A stretch of 64,000 bases of DNA from Bifidobacterium mellis. Its GTDB lineage: Bacteria > Actinomycetota > Actinomycetes > Actinomycetales > Bifidobacteriaceae. The notes below the pieces were generated by a model, which was not told the origin of the DNA, searched no databases, and saw only the letters and a list, made by a program, of their open reading frames with translations. Location: the NCBI RefSeq assembly GCF_000967265.1, contig NZ_KQ033885.1, positions 248,001 to 312,000 of the forward strand, given 5' to 3'. Shown in pieces: positions 16,436 to 26,043 of this stretch. A program made the translations under genes and the position numbers. Position 1 is the stretch's first letter, and each line of letters starts with the position of its first letter.

Positions 16436-18013
16436 TCAGCGGCTCAGGTCCCAGGTGCTGCCGGCGGGTGTGTCCGCCACAGCCACGCCGGCAACCGTCA
16501 GCTGGTCCCGGATGGCATCGGCACGGGCAAAGTCATGATTTTTCCGTGCTTGATTGCGTTCCTGCAACTGCTGGCGCACCAAGGCATCCAGGGTGTTCAT
16601 GGCCCGATCGTCATGGTCGGCTGAGGCTCCTGCCCAGTGGGGATCGAGGGGATCAAGTCCGAAGACATCCAGCATGGCCCTGACCTGGAGCAGGGCATTG
16701 GCCAGCCACTTCCGATCCAGAGCACCAGGGTCCGCATCCATGGCCGCGTTGGCTTGACGAATCAGTGCATAGAGGGCGGCCAGACCGCCGGAGACGTTGA
16801 TGTCGTCATTCATGGCCTGCACGAAGTCCTCTGGCAGATTGTCCGCGCCCAGTCCAGCCACGCGGTCACGCTCGGGCTGCGCTCCCAGGATCCGACCGGC
16901 CCGGTCCACGAAGTTGCTGATACGCTCGTAGGCGCCCTGGGCCTCCTGCAGGGACTGGTCGGACCATTCCAGCATGGACCGGTACTGCACCGAGACCAGG
17001 GCGTAGCGCACCACCCAGGCCGGATGCTGCGACAGCACCTGGTCCACGGACAACCCGTTGCCCAGGGACTTGCTCATCTTCTCGCCCTTCTGGGTCACCC
17101 AGGCCGTGTGCATCCATCTGTGGGCAAACCCCCAGCCGGCCGCGTGCGACTGGGCCATCTCGTTCTCGTGGTGGGGGAATCGCAGGTCCAGGCCTCCTCC
17201 GTGGATGTCGAACTCCGCACCCAGATAGCGGTGGCTCATGGCCGAGCATTCCAGATGCCAGCCTGGCCGACCTGTGCCGAAGGGGGTTTGCCAGCGAGCC
17301 GTGGGCGGATCGGTGGGCTTAGGCGCCTTCCAAAGTGCGAAGTCGCGGGGGTCACGCTTGCCGGGCTCCTCATCGGTGTCGGTATTCTTCCCATCGGTGT
17401 CGATGCTGGGTCCCAGCCGGTCGTTGGCGGCGGCCTGCTCGTCGGCCGGCTGCGTGCCGGTCTGCTGGTGGGTCAGGGCACCATACTCAGGCCAGGAGGC
17501 CACGTCGAAGTAGACGTTACCTGACGGGCGGCCCTGCTCGTCGGGCACCACATAGGCGTGGCCACGATCGATGATGCGCTGGATCAGGTCAATCATCTCG
17601 GGGATATGCCCGGTGGCCCTGGGTTCGTAAGTTGGCGGCAGAACCCCCATGGTCTCGTAGGCATGGGTGAATTCGCGCTCGTAGATGTAGGCCCGCTCCC
17701 ACCAGCGCTGGCCGTTGGCCGCGGCCTTGGTCAGGATCTTGTCGTCGATGTCGGTCACGTTCCGGATCAGGGTCACCTGGTATCCCAGCCTGAGCAGCCA
17801 GCGTCGGATCACGTCGAAGGCCAGTGTGGTCCTGATATGGCCAATGTGGGGCGAGCTCTGCACCGTGGCACCGCACACGTAGATGCCGACCTTGCCCGGT
17901 TCGATGGGTCTGAAGGGGGTCACCTGGTGATTAGCCGTGTCATACAGACGCAGACCAGCTGCGGCCAGGCCGACTGAAGCCTTGGAATCATGCGGTTGCG
18001 AACTCGTATCCAT
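16436..18013 (-). CDS. cysS: Cysteinyl-tRNA synthetase
   Basis: A 525-residue class I synthetase charging tRNA-Cys. The HIGH motif is at 56-59 (SPHIGH), the zinc cysteine lies in IYVCGATV, and the KMSKS loop appears as KGEKMSKSLGNG. An insertion of about 45 charged residues follows TGTQPADE. The start at 18013 is the first Met before homology; the frame extends further upstream without support. The lacI gene follows by four bases. Confidence 0.94.
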   Translation of the reverse strand: MDTSSQPHDSKASVGLAAAGLRLYDTANHQVTPFRPIEPGKVGIYVCGATVQSSPHIGHIRTTLAFDVIRRWLLRLGYQVTLIRNVTDIDDKILTKAAANGQRWWERAYIYEREFTHAYETMGVLPPTYEPRATGHIPEMIDLIQRIIDRGHAYVVPDEQGRPSGNVYFDVASWPEYGALTHQQTGTQPADEQAAANDRLGPSIDTDGKNTDTDEEPGKRDPRDFALWKAPKPTDPPTARWQTPFGTGRPGWHLECSAMSHRYLGAEFDIHGGGLDLRFPHHENEMAQSHAAGWGFAHRWMHTAWVTQKGEKMSKSLGNGLSVDQVLSQHPAWVVRYALVSVQYRSMLEWSDQSLQEAQGAYERISNFVDRAGRILGAQPERDRVAGLGADNLPEDFVQAMNDDINVSGGLAALYALIRQANAAMDADPGALDRKWLANALLQVRAMLDVFGLDPLDPHWAGASADHDDRAMNTLDALVRQQLQERNQARKNHDFARADAIRDQLTVAGVAVADTPAGSTWDLSR

Positions 18014-18104
18014 ATCACTGAGCCTATCAAGGCTTGCTGACCGTCCCAGGGGAAATGCCGAGCCTGCGGACCTGGTCCGACGGCATGTGTGCAAGAATGG
18101 AATC

Positions 18105-18830
18105 ATGGCGAAACCTAGGGTGCTGGTGCTTCAGCATGTGGATTGGGAGAAGCCGGGCCGCATTCTCGACAACCTCCAGGAGTGCGGGCTGGACACCGAG
18201 ATCACCAATATCGTGGACGAGAAAAAGCCCAAGCTGCCGCGCTCGCGTGAGTTGGCTGGGCTGGTCATCATGGGCGGGCCCATGTCGGCGGACGACTACG
18301 TGCAACACCCCGGACTCAAGGTGGAGACCAAGCTGGCCAAGGCGGCGATGGCTGCCAACAAGCCCATTCTGGGGATTTGCCTGGGTCATCAGATCCTGGC
18401 GCGGGCCCTGGGAGGCACCCTGATGAGGGACCAGGAGCCCGAATACGGCATGGGGCCCATCCGCTGGGTGGGGCAGGACGACGACGTGGCCATGTGGAGC
18501 AAGAACACGGATGTGCTGCACTGGCATGCCGACCAGGTCACCCTGCCGCCGGGAGCCAAGCTCCTGGCACGCTCCCAGGCGACCAAGGTCCAGGCTTTTC
18601 GGCTTGGGTCGGCCCTTGGCCTGCAATTCCACCTGGAGGTGACGGCGCCCATCTTCGAGGAGTGGATGCAGGTGCCGAGCATGGTCGGCACGATGAAGAA
18701 GTCCAGGATCGCTAAAATACGCAACGAATTTATCAAAGGGATGCCGCAGATGCAGCCGCTGGCCGATGCCATCTTCTCTGCTTTTGCAGCCCGGTGTTCG
18801 ACCCAGGCCGCCCAGCTGGCTGCCGCCTGA
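18105..18830 (+). CDS. Class I glutamine amidotransferase-like protein
   Basis: A 241-residue protein with the GATase1 triad: C92 in GICLGHQ, and H176 and E178 in FHLEVT. It is free-standing, without a synthetase domain, like GuaA-related GATase proteins (YLR126C type) rather than the amidotransferase subunits of known pathways. The catalytic residues are intact, so it is probably active on glutamine or a gamma-glutamyl compound. The start at 18105 was chosen because homology begins there. It is divergent from cysS and convergent with the ABC-F gene. Confidence 0.8.
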   Translation: MAKPRVLVLQHVDWEKPGRILDNLQECGLDTEITNIVDEKKPKLPRSRELAGLVIMGGPMSADDYVQHPGLKVETKLAKAAMAANKPILGICLGHQILARALGGTLMRDQEPEYGMGPIRWVGQDDDVAMWSKNTDVLHWHADQVTLPPGAKLLARSQATKVQAFRLGSALGLQFHLEVTAPIFEEWMQVPSMVGTMKKSRIAKIRNEFIKGMPQMQPLADAIFSAFAARCSTQAAQLAAA

Positions 18831-18832
18831 GG

Positions 18833-20797
18833 CTACTCCAGCTCCTCCCCGATCGTCAGCCACTCCTCCTCCAGCTGGTCCGACTGCCCGGTCAGATCCT
18901 TGAGCTTGCTGTTGAGCTCGTTGAGACCCTGGTAATCGCCGGGATCGTGCTCAGCCATCTGTCGTTCAAGATCCTTGCGCTGATCGGCCAGCTTGGACAG
19001 CTTGCGTTCGATGGCGGAGGCCTGCTTGCTCAGATTTCGTCTGGCAACACGTTCGGCCTTGGCCAGATCGGGATTTCCGGCCTCCTTGGCTGATGTACGG
19101 CCCGGTGCATCAGCAGCCTTCCGGTCGTCCGAATCGACCATATCCAGGTAGTCCTGAACACCGCCGGGCAGATGAACCACCTTGCCGTTGATCAGGGCGA
19201 ACTGCTGGTCGGTCACCCGCTCCAGCAGGTAGCGATCGTGGGAGACCACGATCAGGGTGCCCGGCCATGAGTCCAGCATGTCCTCCATGACGGCCAGCAT
19301 GTCGGTATCCAGGTCGTTGCCCGGCTCGTCCATGATCAGCACGTTGGGTTCGTCCAGCAGGATGAGCAGGAGCTGCATGCGGCGCTTCTGTCCGCCAGAC
19401 AGGTCGCTGATCCTGGTCATCAACTGGGAGCTTTCAAAGCCCAGGCGCTCCATCAGCTGGCTCGGGGACACCTCCTTGCCTTCGACCAGATAGGTGGGCT
19501 TGTAACGGCTGAGGACCTCCTTGATCCGATAGCGGCCCAGTTTCTCCAGTTCATCCAGACGTTGGGTCAGCACCGCAAAGCGGACCGTCTTGCCCACCTT
19601 GACGTGTCCTGCCGTGGGGGACACGCTGCCGTCAATCAGCCCCAGCAGGGTGGACTTGCCCGCTCCGTTGGCGCCTACGATGCCGAACCGGTCGCCAGGG
19701 CCGATCAGCCAGGTCACGTCGTCCAGGACCTTGTGTCCGCTGATGGTAAGGGTGCCGGCCGCTGCAGTGCCCGGGCGGTCCTGGCCGTCTTCGCCATCCT
19801 TGTCGGGATCAACGGCCACGGTCACCGAGCCCATCAGAGGGCGCTCGGCATGAGGGGAGGGGACCCGGTCGTTCTTGTTCCCATCGGCATCGGAGTCGGT
19901 CCTCGGATAGATCTTGGTCACGTCGACCAGGTCCACCACCTGCTTGCCCAGGCGGGAGGTGGCCATCCGTTTGAGTTCCAGGCTGTTGCGCATGGGTGGC
20001 ACGTCCGCGATCAGCTCCTGGGCGGCCTTGACATGGAACTTCTGCTTGGTCGAGCGGGCCCGGGCGCCCCGGGTCAGCCAGGCCAATTCCTTGCGGGCCA
20101 GGTTGCGGCGCTTGGTCTCGGCCAGATCCGCCTGGCGTTCGCGCTCAACCCGTTGGAGCATATAGGCGCTGTAGCCGCCCTCGAAGGGGTCGATGGTTCC
20201 ATCGTGCACCTCCCACATGGAGGTGCAGACCTCGTCCAGGAACCAGCGGTCGTGGGTGACCAGCAGGAGGGCTCCGGAATTCTTGGCCCAGCGGTTCTTC
20301 AGGTGCTCGGCCAGCCAGTGGATGGTGAGCAGGTCCAGGTGATTGGTAGGCTCATCCAGGGCCAGGATGTCCCAGTCCCGGAGTAGCAGCCGTGCCAGGT
20401 CCACCCTGCGGCGCTGACCGCCCGACAGGGTGCCCACCTTGGCCTCCAGCTCCATGCCGCCCAGGAGGGACTCGACGATTTCGCGGGATCTGGGGTCGGC
20501 AGCCCACTCGTAGTCCTGTCGGTTCTCCAAGGCTGCCTTGCGGACCGTGTCCTCGTCCTTCAGGGGATCACGCTGGTCCAGCATGCCGAAAGTGAGTCCA
20601 TTGCGCATGGTCACCCGGCCCTGATCGGGTTCCTGGGTGCCTTTCAGCAGGTGCAGCAGGGTGGACTTGCCGTCGCCGTTCCGGCCCACGATGCCGATCC
20701 GGTCACCCTCGAAGATGCCCTGCGTCACATCCGTAAAGATGGTTTTGGTGGCGAATGACAGAGCGACGTGTTCCAGACCGAGATCATAGATGGGCAT
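18833..20797 (-). CDS. ABC-F family ATPase (Uup-like)
   Basis: A 654-residue soluble protein with two ABC ATPase domains and no membrane segments. Domain 1 has Walker A GRNGDGKST, the signature LSGGQRRR and ILALDEPTNHLD. Domain 2 has GANGAGKST, LSGGQKRR and VLIMDEPGNDLD. In the second Walker B the usual TNHLD is GNDLD. A charged linker of ~60 residues rich in Asp and Lys lies between the domains, and a C-terminal coiled coil of ~70 residues recalls Uup. ABC-F proteins act on the ribosome, and some protect against antibiotics; here a housekeeping role is more likely. The start at 20797 is fixed by homology. Confidence 0.88.
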   Translation of the reverse strand: MPIYDLGLEHVALSFATKTIFTDVTQGIFEGDRIGIVGRNGDGKSTLLHLLKGTQEPDQGRVTMRNGLTFGMLDQRDPLKDEDTVRKAALENRQDYEWAADPRSREIVESLLGGMELEAKVGTLSGGQRRRVDLARLLLRDWDILALDEPTNHLDLLTIHWLAEHLKNRWAKNSGALLLVTHDRWFLDEVCTSMWEVHDGTIDPFEGGYSAYMLQRVERERQADLAETKRRNLARKELAWLTRGARARSTKQKFHVKAAQELIADVPPMRNSLELKRMATSRLGKQVVDLVDVTKIYPRTDSDADGNKNDRVPSPHAERPLMGSVTVAVDPDKDGEDGQDRPGTAAAGTLTISGHKVLDDVTWLIGPGDRFGIVGANGAGKSTLLGLIDGSVSPTAGHVKVGKTVRFAVLTQRLDELEKLGRYRIKEVLSRYKPTYLVEGKEVSPSQLMERLGFESSQLMTRISDLSGGQKRRMQLLLILLDEPNVLIMDEPGNDLDTDMLAVMEDMLDSWPGTLIVVSHDRYLLERVTDQQFALINGKVVHLPGGVQDYLDMVDSDDRKAADAPGRTSAKEAGNPDLAKAERVARRNLSKQASAIERKLSKLADQRKDLERQMAEHDPGDYQGLNELNSKLKDLTGQSDQLEEEWLTIGEELE

Positions 20798-20840
20798 GAT
20801 TCCCCAATCTACCGCCAGCCTTGGATGGGAGACCTGGGGA

Positions 20841-21395
20841 TCAGCGATCGGTGATCTGGGAGCCCAGCACCTTCTCACTCAGGGCCCGGGGACCCCGGGT
20901 GACGGCCACGGCGCCCGACCGGACCAGCTCGATGATGCCGAAGGGCCGCAGCAGCCGCAGCAGGGCTTCCAACTTGCCTTCGGCCCCGGTGGCCTCGATG
21001 GTCAGGGACTCGGGGTGGACGTCGACCACGCGCACGCGGAAGAGTTTGACGATCTCCAGCACGTCGGAGCGGTTGCGCTCGTTGGCCTTGACCTTGATCA
21101 TGACCAACTCGCGCTCCACGGCCTCGTCGCCCTTGAGCTCGACGATCTTGAGCACGTGCAGGAGTTTGTTGAGCTGCTTGATGATCTGCTCCAGGGGGAC
21201 GGCCTCCACGTCAGCCGTGACCGTGATCCGCGAGATGTCGTCCCGCTCAGTGGACGAAACGGACAGGGAGTTGATGTTGAAGGCGCGCCGGGCGAACAGG
21301 CCGGCCACCCTGGCCAGGACGCCGGGGCGGTTCTCGACCAGGACGGAAAGGGTGTGTCGTTCGGAACCGGGCTTGGATGCTGGATAATTGGCCAT
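20841..21395 (-). CDS. ilvN: Acetolactate synthase small subunit
   Basis: A 184-residue regulatory subunit. The N-terminal ACT domain (HTLSVLVENRPGVLARVAGLF) binds valine for feedback control, and the C-terminal half matches the IlvN/IlvH domain (PFGIIELVRSG). It lies 14 bases after ilvB, so the two subunits are co-transcribed and make acetolactate for valine, leucine and isoleucine synthesis. The start at 21395 is set by homology, since the frame runs far back into ilvB. Confidence 0.95.
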   Translation of the reverse strand: MANYPASKPGSERHTLSVLVENRPGVLARVAGLFARRAFNINSLSVSSTERDDISRITVTADVEAVPLEQIIKQLNKLLHVLKIVELKGDEAVERELVMIKVKANERNRSDVLEIVKLFRVRVVDVHPESLTIEATGAEGKLEALLRLLRPFGIIELVRSGAVAVTRGPRALSEKVLGSQITDR

Positions 21396-21409
21396 GTGGT
21401 GCCCCTTTC

Positions 21410-23350
21410 CTACTTGTTCATGCGACCGGCGGCGTCGCTGGCCATGGCTGCCCGGTCGGCTCCGGTCTGCTCGCGCGGCTCGGGTTGCTCCTGCTCCGGA
21501 CGGATGCCGGCCAGGGGCTGCACGCCCGGCTTGTAGATGATGGTGTCGTTGGAGGCGCCTGCCGGGACCATGGGCCATACCATGGCATCCTTCCAGACGC
21601 GGAAGTCGATCAGGACCGGTCGGTCGGTCACCGCGTTGGCCTTATCGATGGCCTCCAGGGCCTGCTCCTGGGTAAAGGCCCGCAGTCCCAGGCAGCCATA
21701 GGCCTCGGCCAGCTTGACGAAGTCGGGGATGCCGTTGCCGTCTGTGGGCTTGGCGCCGCCGTCCTCCAGGTTGGTCTGGGAGTAGTGGCTGCCGTAGAAG
21801 AGGGTCTGCCACTGGCGGACCATGCCGTAGACCGAGTTGTTGAGTATGGCGATGCGGATGGGCAGTCCCGCCTGCCCGGCCGTGGCCAGCTCCTCGGAGG
21901 TCATCTGGAAGGAGCCGTCCCCGTCGATCAGCCAGACAGGCCGCGGGTCTTCCTCTTCCCGGGTGCCGATTGCCGTACCTATTGCGGCGGGCAGACCGTA
22001 GCCCATGGTTCCCAGCCCGCAGGAGGAGACCCAGGAGCGGGTGCGCTCGAAGTCGATGAACTGGCTGGCCCACATCTGGTGCTGACCCACGCCGGATACC
22101 CAGATGGTATCCGGATCGGCCTTGTTGCTCAGGGTCTGGACCACCCACTGGGGGGCCAGGGTGCCGTCCGGGCTGGGCTCAAAGGTGGTGGGGTAGTCGT
22201 GCCGCCAACCGTCGATCAGTCGCCACCAGGGCTTGAGGTCGGGCTTGCCCCAGGTGCGCTGGGCCGCCTTGAGCGCCGGAATCAGATCGTCCAGTACCTG
22301 GCCCACGTCCCCGACGATGGGTACGTCCGCCTGCCGGTTCTTGCCGATCTCAGCCGGGTCGATGTCGATGTGGATGACCCGGGCCACCGGTGCGAAGTCC
22401 TCCAGGCTACCGGTCACCCGGTCGTCGAAGCGTGTGCCCACGGCCACCAGCAGGTCGGAATGCTGGATGGCCCCGTTGGCGGCCACCGTGCCGTGCATGC
22501 CGGGCATTCCCAGAACTGCTGGATCGGAGTCGGGCACGATGCCTCGCGCAGGCAGGGTGGTGACCATGGGGGCACCGGTAGCCCGAACAAGTTCCTGGAC
22601 CTGCCGACGGGCGTCTGACCGGACTGCGCCGCCGCCCACATACAGGACCGGTCTGTGTGACTGGACCAGGAGCCGGGCGGCATCGTCCAGGACGTGCCCA
22701 TGGGCCCGCGTCACCGGGTTATAGCCGGGCAGGATCATCTCCTGGGGCCAGGAGTAAAGCATTTTGCCATTCTGGGCGGTCTTGCTCAGGTCCACCACTA
22801 CCGGGCCCGGCCTTCCCGAGCGGGCGATGTGGTAGGCCTCGGTCATGACCCGGGGGATGTCCTGGGCCTTGGTCACCAGGTAGGAGTGTTTGGCCACAGG
22901 GTAGGTGATGCCCACGATGTCGGCCTCCTGGAAGGCGTCGGTGCCGATGGAGTCCACGCCCACCTGGCCAGTCACCACCACCAGGGGAACCGAGTCCATC
23001 ATGGCATCGGCTATGGGGGTGACCATGTTGGTGGCCCCAGGTCCGGAGGTCACCAGGCAGACCCCCACCTTGCCCGTGGAGACGGCGTAGCCTTCGGCTG
23101 CGTGGCCGGCGGCCTGCTCGTGGCGGGTCAGTGTGAAGTTGAAACGCACCTGCTCGTCGATGGCGTCGTAGGCGGGCAGAATGGCTCCTCCTGGAACGCC
23201 GAAGACCTGGGTGACCCCCAAATCCTCCAGGGACCGAATCAGTGCCTGGGCTCCCGTCATGGGCTCGCCCTGGGCGGGGACATCCTTGTCGTCGTGGTCC
23301 CAGTTCCTGGGTACCGAGCTGAACGCTTGCAGAGGTGTCGGCAGACTCAT
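21410..23350 (-). CDS. ilvB: Acetolactate synthase large subunit
   Basis: A 646-residue thiamine-diphosphate enzyme joining two pyruvates, or pyruvate and 2-oxobutyrate. The catalytic Glu lies in the N-terminal QVFGVPGGAILPAYD / TRHEQAAGHAAEGYA segments, and the ThDP motif GDGSFQMTSEE...NNSVYGMV lies in the C-terminal domain. I start at the ATG at 23350, preceded by GAGAGGAAAG. The frame is open much further upstream (to 23599), but that part is the leader. ilvN follows. Confidence 0.95.
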   Translation of the reverse strand: MSLPTPLQAFSSVPRNWDHDDKDVPAQGEPMTGAQALIRSLEDLGVTQVFGVPGGAILPAYDAIDEQVRFNFTLTRHEQAAGHAAEGYAVSTGKVGVCLVTSGPGATNMVTPIADAMMDSVPLVVVTGQVGVDSIGTDAFQEADIVGITYPVAKHSYLVTKAQDIPRVMTEAYHIARSGRPGPVVVDLSKTAQNGKMLYSWPQEMILPGYNPVTRAHGHVLDDAARLLVQSHRPVLYVGGGAVRSDARRQVQELVRATGAPMVTTLPARGIVPDSDPAVLGMPGMHGTVAANGAIQHSDLLVAVGTRFDDRVTGSLEDFAPVARVIHIDIDPAEIGKNRQADVPIVGDVGQVLDDLIPALKAAQRTWGKPDLKPWWRLIDGWRHDYPTTFEPSPDGTLAPQWVVQTLSNKADPDTIWVSGVGQHQMWASQFIDFERTRSWVSSCGLGTMGYGLPAAIGTAIGTREEEDPRPVWLIDGDGSFQMTSEELATAGQAGLPIRIAILNNSVYGMVRQWQTLFYGSHYSQTNLEDGGAKPTDGNGIPDFVKLAEAYGCLGLRAFTQEQALEAIDKANAVTDRPVLIDFRVWKDAMVWPMVPAGASNDTIIYKPGVQPLAGIRPEQEQPEPREQTGADRAAMASDAAGRMNK

Positions 23351-23454
23351 CTTTCCTCTCGACCTCCAGACTGCGCGCCGACCTGCGGCCGTGCATGTCG
23401 AAATACGAACCTGTCGGAGCGTCGGCGGGGTGGGCGGACGATTCCCGATCAGGA

Positions 23455-23489
23455 GGAGGCACCTGTGCCGTTCGTGACGGCGTGCCTCC
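23455..23489 (-). promoter_or_regulatory. Leader hairpin upstream of ilvB
   Basis: An 8-bp stem (GGAGGCAC with GTGCCTCC) encloses a second 5-bp stem, about 105 bases upstream of ilvB. It has no T-run, so it is not a complete terminator. It could be part of an attenuation or stability control, but no branched-chain-rich leader peptide is evident. Confidence 0.35.
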
Positions 23490-23567
23490 GGGTTATGCCC
23501 ATAGTCTAAACAGGGGTCTGGTCGGGGCGTGGCGGCAGTACCGCATGCCAGAATTCCGGCTGGAACC

Positions 23568-24329
23568 TCAGGCTGATTGTTCGGCGCGCAGGGCCGCAAG
23601 CAGATCCTGGTCGTCCAGCCGCTTCCACCCCTGGGCGGCAGCAGCCAGCTGGGCCTTCCGCTTGCTGCTGGCCCGGCCTTTGCCGATCACGGTCCCGCCG
23701 TCCTCCAGTCGCAGTTCGGCGGTGAAGACCTGGGCGTATTCCGGCCCGGAGACCGCCATGGCGTACCGGGGCTCGCCCAAGCCCAGCTTGTGGGCCTTGA
23801 CGGTGATCGAGGTCTTCCAATCCAGTGCTGGCCCCTCGGTGGCCACCTCGGCCAGGGTGTCGTCGAGAAGGGTATGGACGGTGGTCCTGGCCCCCTCGAT
23901 GCCGTGCTCCACGAATACCGACCCGATCAGTGACTCGACGGTGTCGCAGAGTATGGAGTCCTTGTCGGCCCCGCCGTTTTCGCTCTCGCCCCGGCCCAGA
24001 AGAATATACTGCCCCAGATGCAGCTTCTGCCGGGCGATGGCCGACAGGGCCTCCTCGGAGACCGCCTTGGCCCGCATCTTGGCCAGCTGGCCCTCGGTCA
24101 TGTCCGGATGAACCTTGTATAGGGTCTCGGTGGCCACCAGTTCCAGAACCGCATCGCCCAGGAACTCCAACCGTTCGTTGTTGGGCATGCCTGGGTGCTC
24201 ATGGGCGAAGGAGCGATGGGTCAGGGCGTGTACCAGCAGCTCCGGGCTGATTCTGCCGCCCAGGGCCTGGAAAAGTTCCTCAGCCGCCTGGTTGCCGGGA
24301 TTTACCTGCTCCTGTTCCTCCTGCTGCAT
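23568..24329 (-). CDS. rnc: Ribonuclease III
   Basis: A 253-residue dsRNA endonuclease that processes rRNA. The catalytic domain has the signature NERLEFLGDA (51-60) and the second acidic patch in DTVESLIGSVF. A dsRNA-binding domain follows with the SSKRKAQLAAA ending. I use the ATG at 24329, which has an AGGAAG site 8 bases upstream; in-frame Met codons at 24368 and 24374 lack one. It is downstream of rpmF on the same strand. Confidence 0.92.
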   Translation of the reverse strand: MQQEEQEQVNPGNQAAEELFQALGGRISPELLVHALTHRSFAHEHPGMPNNERLEFLGDAVLELVATETLYKVHPDMTEGQLAKMRAKAVSEEALSAIARQKLHLGQYILLGRGESENGGADKDSILCDTVESLIGSVFVEHGIEGARTTVHTLLDDTLAEVATEGPALDWKTSITVKAHKLGLGEPRYAMAVSGPEYAQVFTAELRLEDGGTVIGKGRASSKRKAQLAAAAQGWKRLDDQDLLAALRAEQSA

Positions 24330-24407
24330 ATGGTCTTCCTGATTCCTTCTGGAGTGCCCTGTCTGCATGGCCATTCTCGCTTTCTCGGCCCTTCCGCCTG
24401 ATGATAT

Positions 24408-24442
24408 GGAAAAACCCCTGCCACCCGTCGATGGCCGGGGTT
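24408..24442 (-). terminator. Terminator after rpmF
   Basis: On the minus strand AACCCC (24437-24442) pairs with GGGGTT (24413-24418), with an inner GCCA/TGGC extension, followed by TTTTT. It lies between rpmF and rnc, so rnc may depend on read-through or its own promoter. Confidence 0.7.
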
Positions 24443-24471
24443 CTCTCATTGCGTGTCGATCGCTTATCGGC

Positions 24472-24666
24472 TCATTTGCTGAACTGCGAACGAATGGCGT
24501 CGCGGTAGACGCGCCCGCGGTACATGCCGCAGCTGGGGCATGCCATGTGCGGCAGCGCAGGAGCTCCGCAGTTGGGGCAGGTCACCGTAGCGGCGGCCTG
24601 GGTCTTCCAGTTGGCGCGCCGGGAATGGGTGTTGGCGCGCGAGGTCTTGTACTTTGGCAGTGCCAT
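24472..24666 (-). CDS. rpmF: 50S ribosomal protein L32
   Basis: A 64-residue L32 with the [16 protein letters not shown] start and a zinc ribbon formed by CPNCG and CPSCG. It sits next to yceD, its usual partner, and upstream of rnc. Confidence 0.95.
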   Translation of the reverse strand: MALPKYKTSRANTHSRRANWKTQAAATVTCPNCGAPALPHMACPSCGMYRGRVYRDAIRSQFSK

Positions 24667-24730
24667 ATTGTCCTCTGTTTCGATCGAATACTTCGAGCTT
24701 AAGCGTAGAGCAGTCTACCGCAACCTCCGG

Positions 24731-25354
24731 TCATTCGCCAGTTCGGCCGTCGCTGCCGGGGTTCTCCTCCTGCTCCAGACGCTGCTTGAGTCCCTCCAGG
24801 GCTGCCCAGCGGTCGTCCATCATCTCGTGGTGGTGATCGGGATGGTCGTTCAGATCCATGCCACACTGGGGGCACAGACCCCGGCAGTCGGGTCGGCACA
24901 GAGGCTGCAGGGGAAGGGCCTCCACCAGGGTGTCGCGCAAGAGGGCCTCCAAATCCATAAACGCGCCCCCGCTGGCCAGAGGATAGGTCTGGCCGCCAGC
25001 CTCATCCTCCTGTTCGGCCAGGATCTCCTCCTTGCCATGGGTCGGCTCCGGTTCGGGTTCCTTGTAGGGGAAGAAGACCACCGGATCGTCCTGGATGCTG
25101 GTATTGACGGGCCTCAGGCAGCGGGTGCATTCGGTCTTCAAAGGCACGCTGACATGGGCCTGCAACAAGAGGCCGTCCACCAGGGAGTCAATGTCGCCCT
25201 TCACATGCACGGGTGTTCCCGCAGGGATGCCCACTACCTGGTCGCCAATGCCCTCCGGGGCAGGAAAATCGCGGTCCACCCGGGTGCTCTGCCCTGCTCG
25301 CGTCGACACCTGGGCCACCGAAACCGCCCAGGGGGAATCCTCCGGTCTGCTCAT
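24731..25354 (-). CDS. yceD: YceD/DUF177-family protein
   Basis: A 207-residue DUF177 protein. The family cysteines are present: CTRCLRPV near residue 77, and CRPDCRGLCPQCGMDLN near residue 158. YceD is encoded beside rpmF in most bacteria and is linked to ribosome or 23S rRNA maturation, though the biochemical role is unsettled. It overlaps the upstream coiled-coil gene by 4 bases. Confidence 0.85.
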   Translation of the reverse strand: MSRPEDSPWAVSVAQVSTRAGQSTRVDRDFPAPEGIGDQVVGIPAGTPVHVKGDIDSLVDGLLLQAHVSVPLKTECTRCLRPVNTSIQDDPVVFFPYKEPEPEPTHGKEEILAEQEDEAGGQTYPLASGGAFMDLEALLRDTLVEALPLQPLCRPDCRGLCPQCGMDLNDHPDHHHEMMDDRWAALEGLKQRLEQEENPGSDGRTGE

Positions 25355-26043
25355 CCCTGTGTCTCCTTTCCCTGGTCCGAGACTGACGCGTTCATGCTAC
25401 GCGCCGCCTCCTGCTCACGCTGGTGGAGAACCTCCAGGCCGGCACGCACATCCTGGCTCATCTTGCCCAGCTGGGTGTCAAGCTCGCCCATGACCTGGGC
25501 GGCATACCCATCGGCCCCCTGGACCAGACGGTCTGCCTGGGCCTGGGCCGTGTCGATGATGGTCTGGGCCTTTTGCCGGGCTATGGCCACCACGTTTTCC
25601 TGGCCGGCCAGGAAGCGGGCCTGCTCGCCGGCCTCCTTGACGATGTCTGCAGCCCGGCTCTGGGCGTCGGATATGGTGGCGTTGGCCTGGGTCTGCGCCG
25701 TGTTCAGCCGACGCTCCGCCTCCCTCATGAGCGCCGAGGCCCGCTCCAGCTGCACTGGCAGCATTTTCTTGAGCTCGTTGAGGTCGTCGGCCAGCTCGTC
25801 TCGGTCCACCTTGACCAGTCCCGGGCTGAAAATTGGGGCCTTGGCCTCATCCAGCATGGCCTGGATCCGGTCGATGATGTCATAGACGGTGGTGAATTCC
25901 GATCGGGGGTTCCCGCTCTCGCTTCGATCCTCCTGCAGGTCGGGCAGGTCCTTCATGTCGACTGCGGGCTTGGGAGCGCTCGCTCTGGTCGAGTCGTCGA
26001 TAGGCTCGCCATCGTCCCTTTCCTGGGTCTGCTCGTTCATCAT
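25351..26043 (-). CDS. Coiled-coil protein, DivIVA-like
   Basis: A 230-residue cytoplasmic protein. The first ~50 residues are acidic and disordered, then a [17 protein letters not shown] segment, and then an Ala/Gln/Glu-rich coiled coil to the end. It resembles the DivIVA/Wag31-like proteins found next to coaD in actinobacteria, often labelled cell division proteins. A polar scaffold role is inferred only. It overlaps coaD and yceD by 4 bases each, making one operon: coaD, this gene, yceD, rpmF. Confidence 0.7.
   Translation of the reverse strand: MMNEQTQERDDGEPIDDSTRASAPKPAVDMKDLPDLQEDRSESGNPRSEFTTVYDIIDRIQAMLDEAKAPIFSPGLVKVDRDELADDLNELKKMLPVQLERASALMREAERRLNTAQTQANATISDAQSRAADIVKEAGEQARFLAGQENVVAIARQKAQTIIDTAQAQADRLVQGADGYAAQVMGELDTQLGKMSQDVRAGLEVLHQREQEAARSMNASVSDQGKETQG

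Noticed and set aside
23449-23502. Possible 17-codon ilvB leader peptide upstream of the leader hairpin
   Set aside because: The ATG begins right after the only -10-like box (TAGACT), so it would lie before the transcript start. It also lacks runs of Val, Leu or Ile codons.
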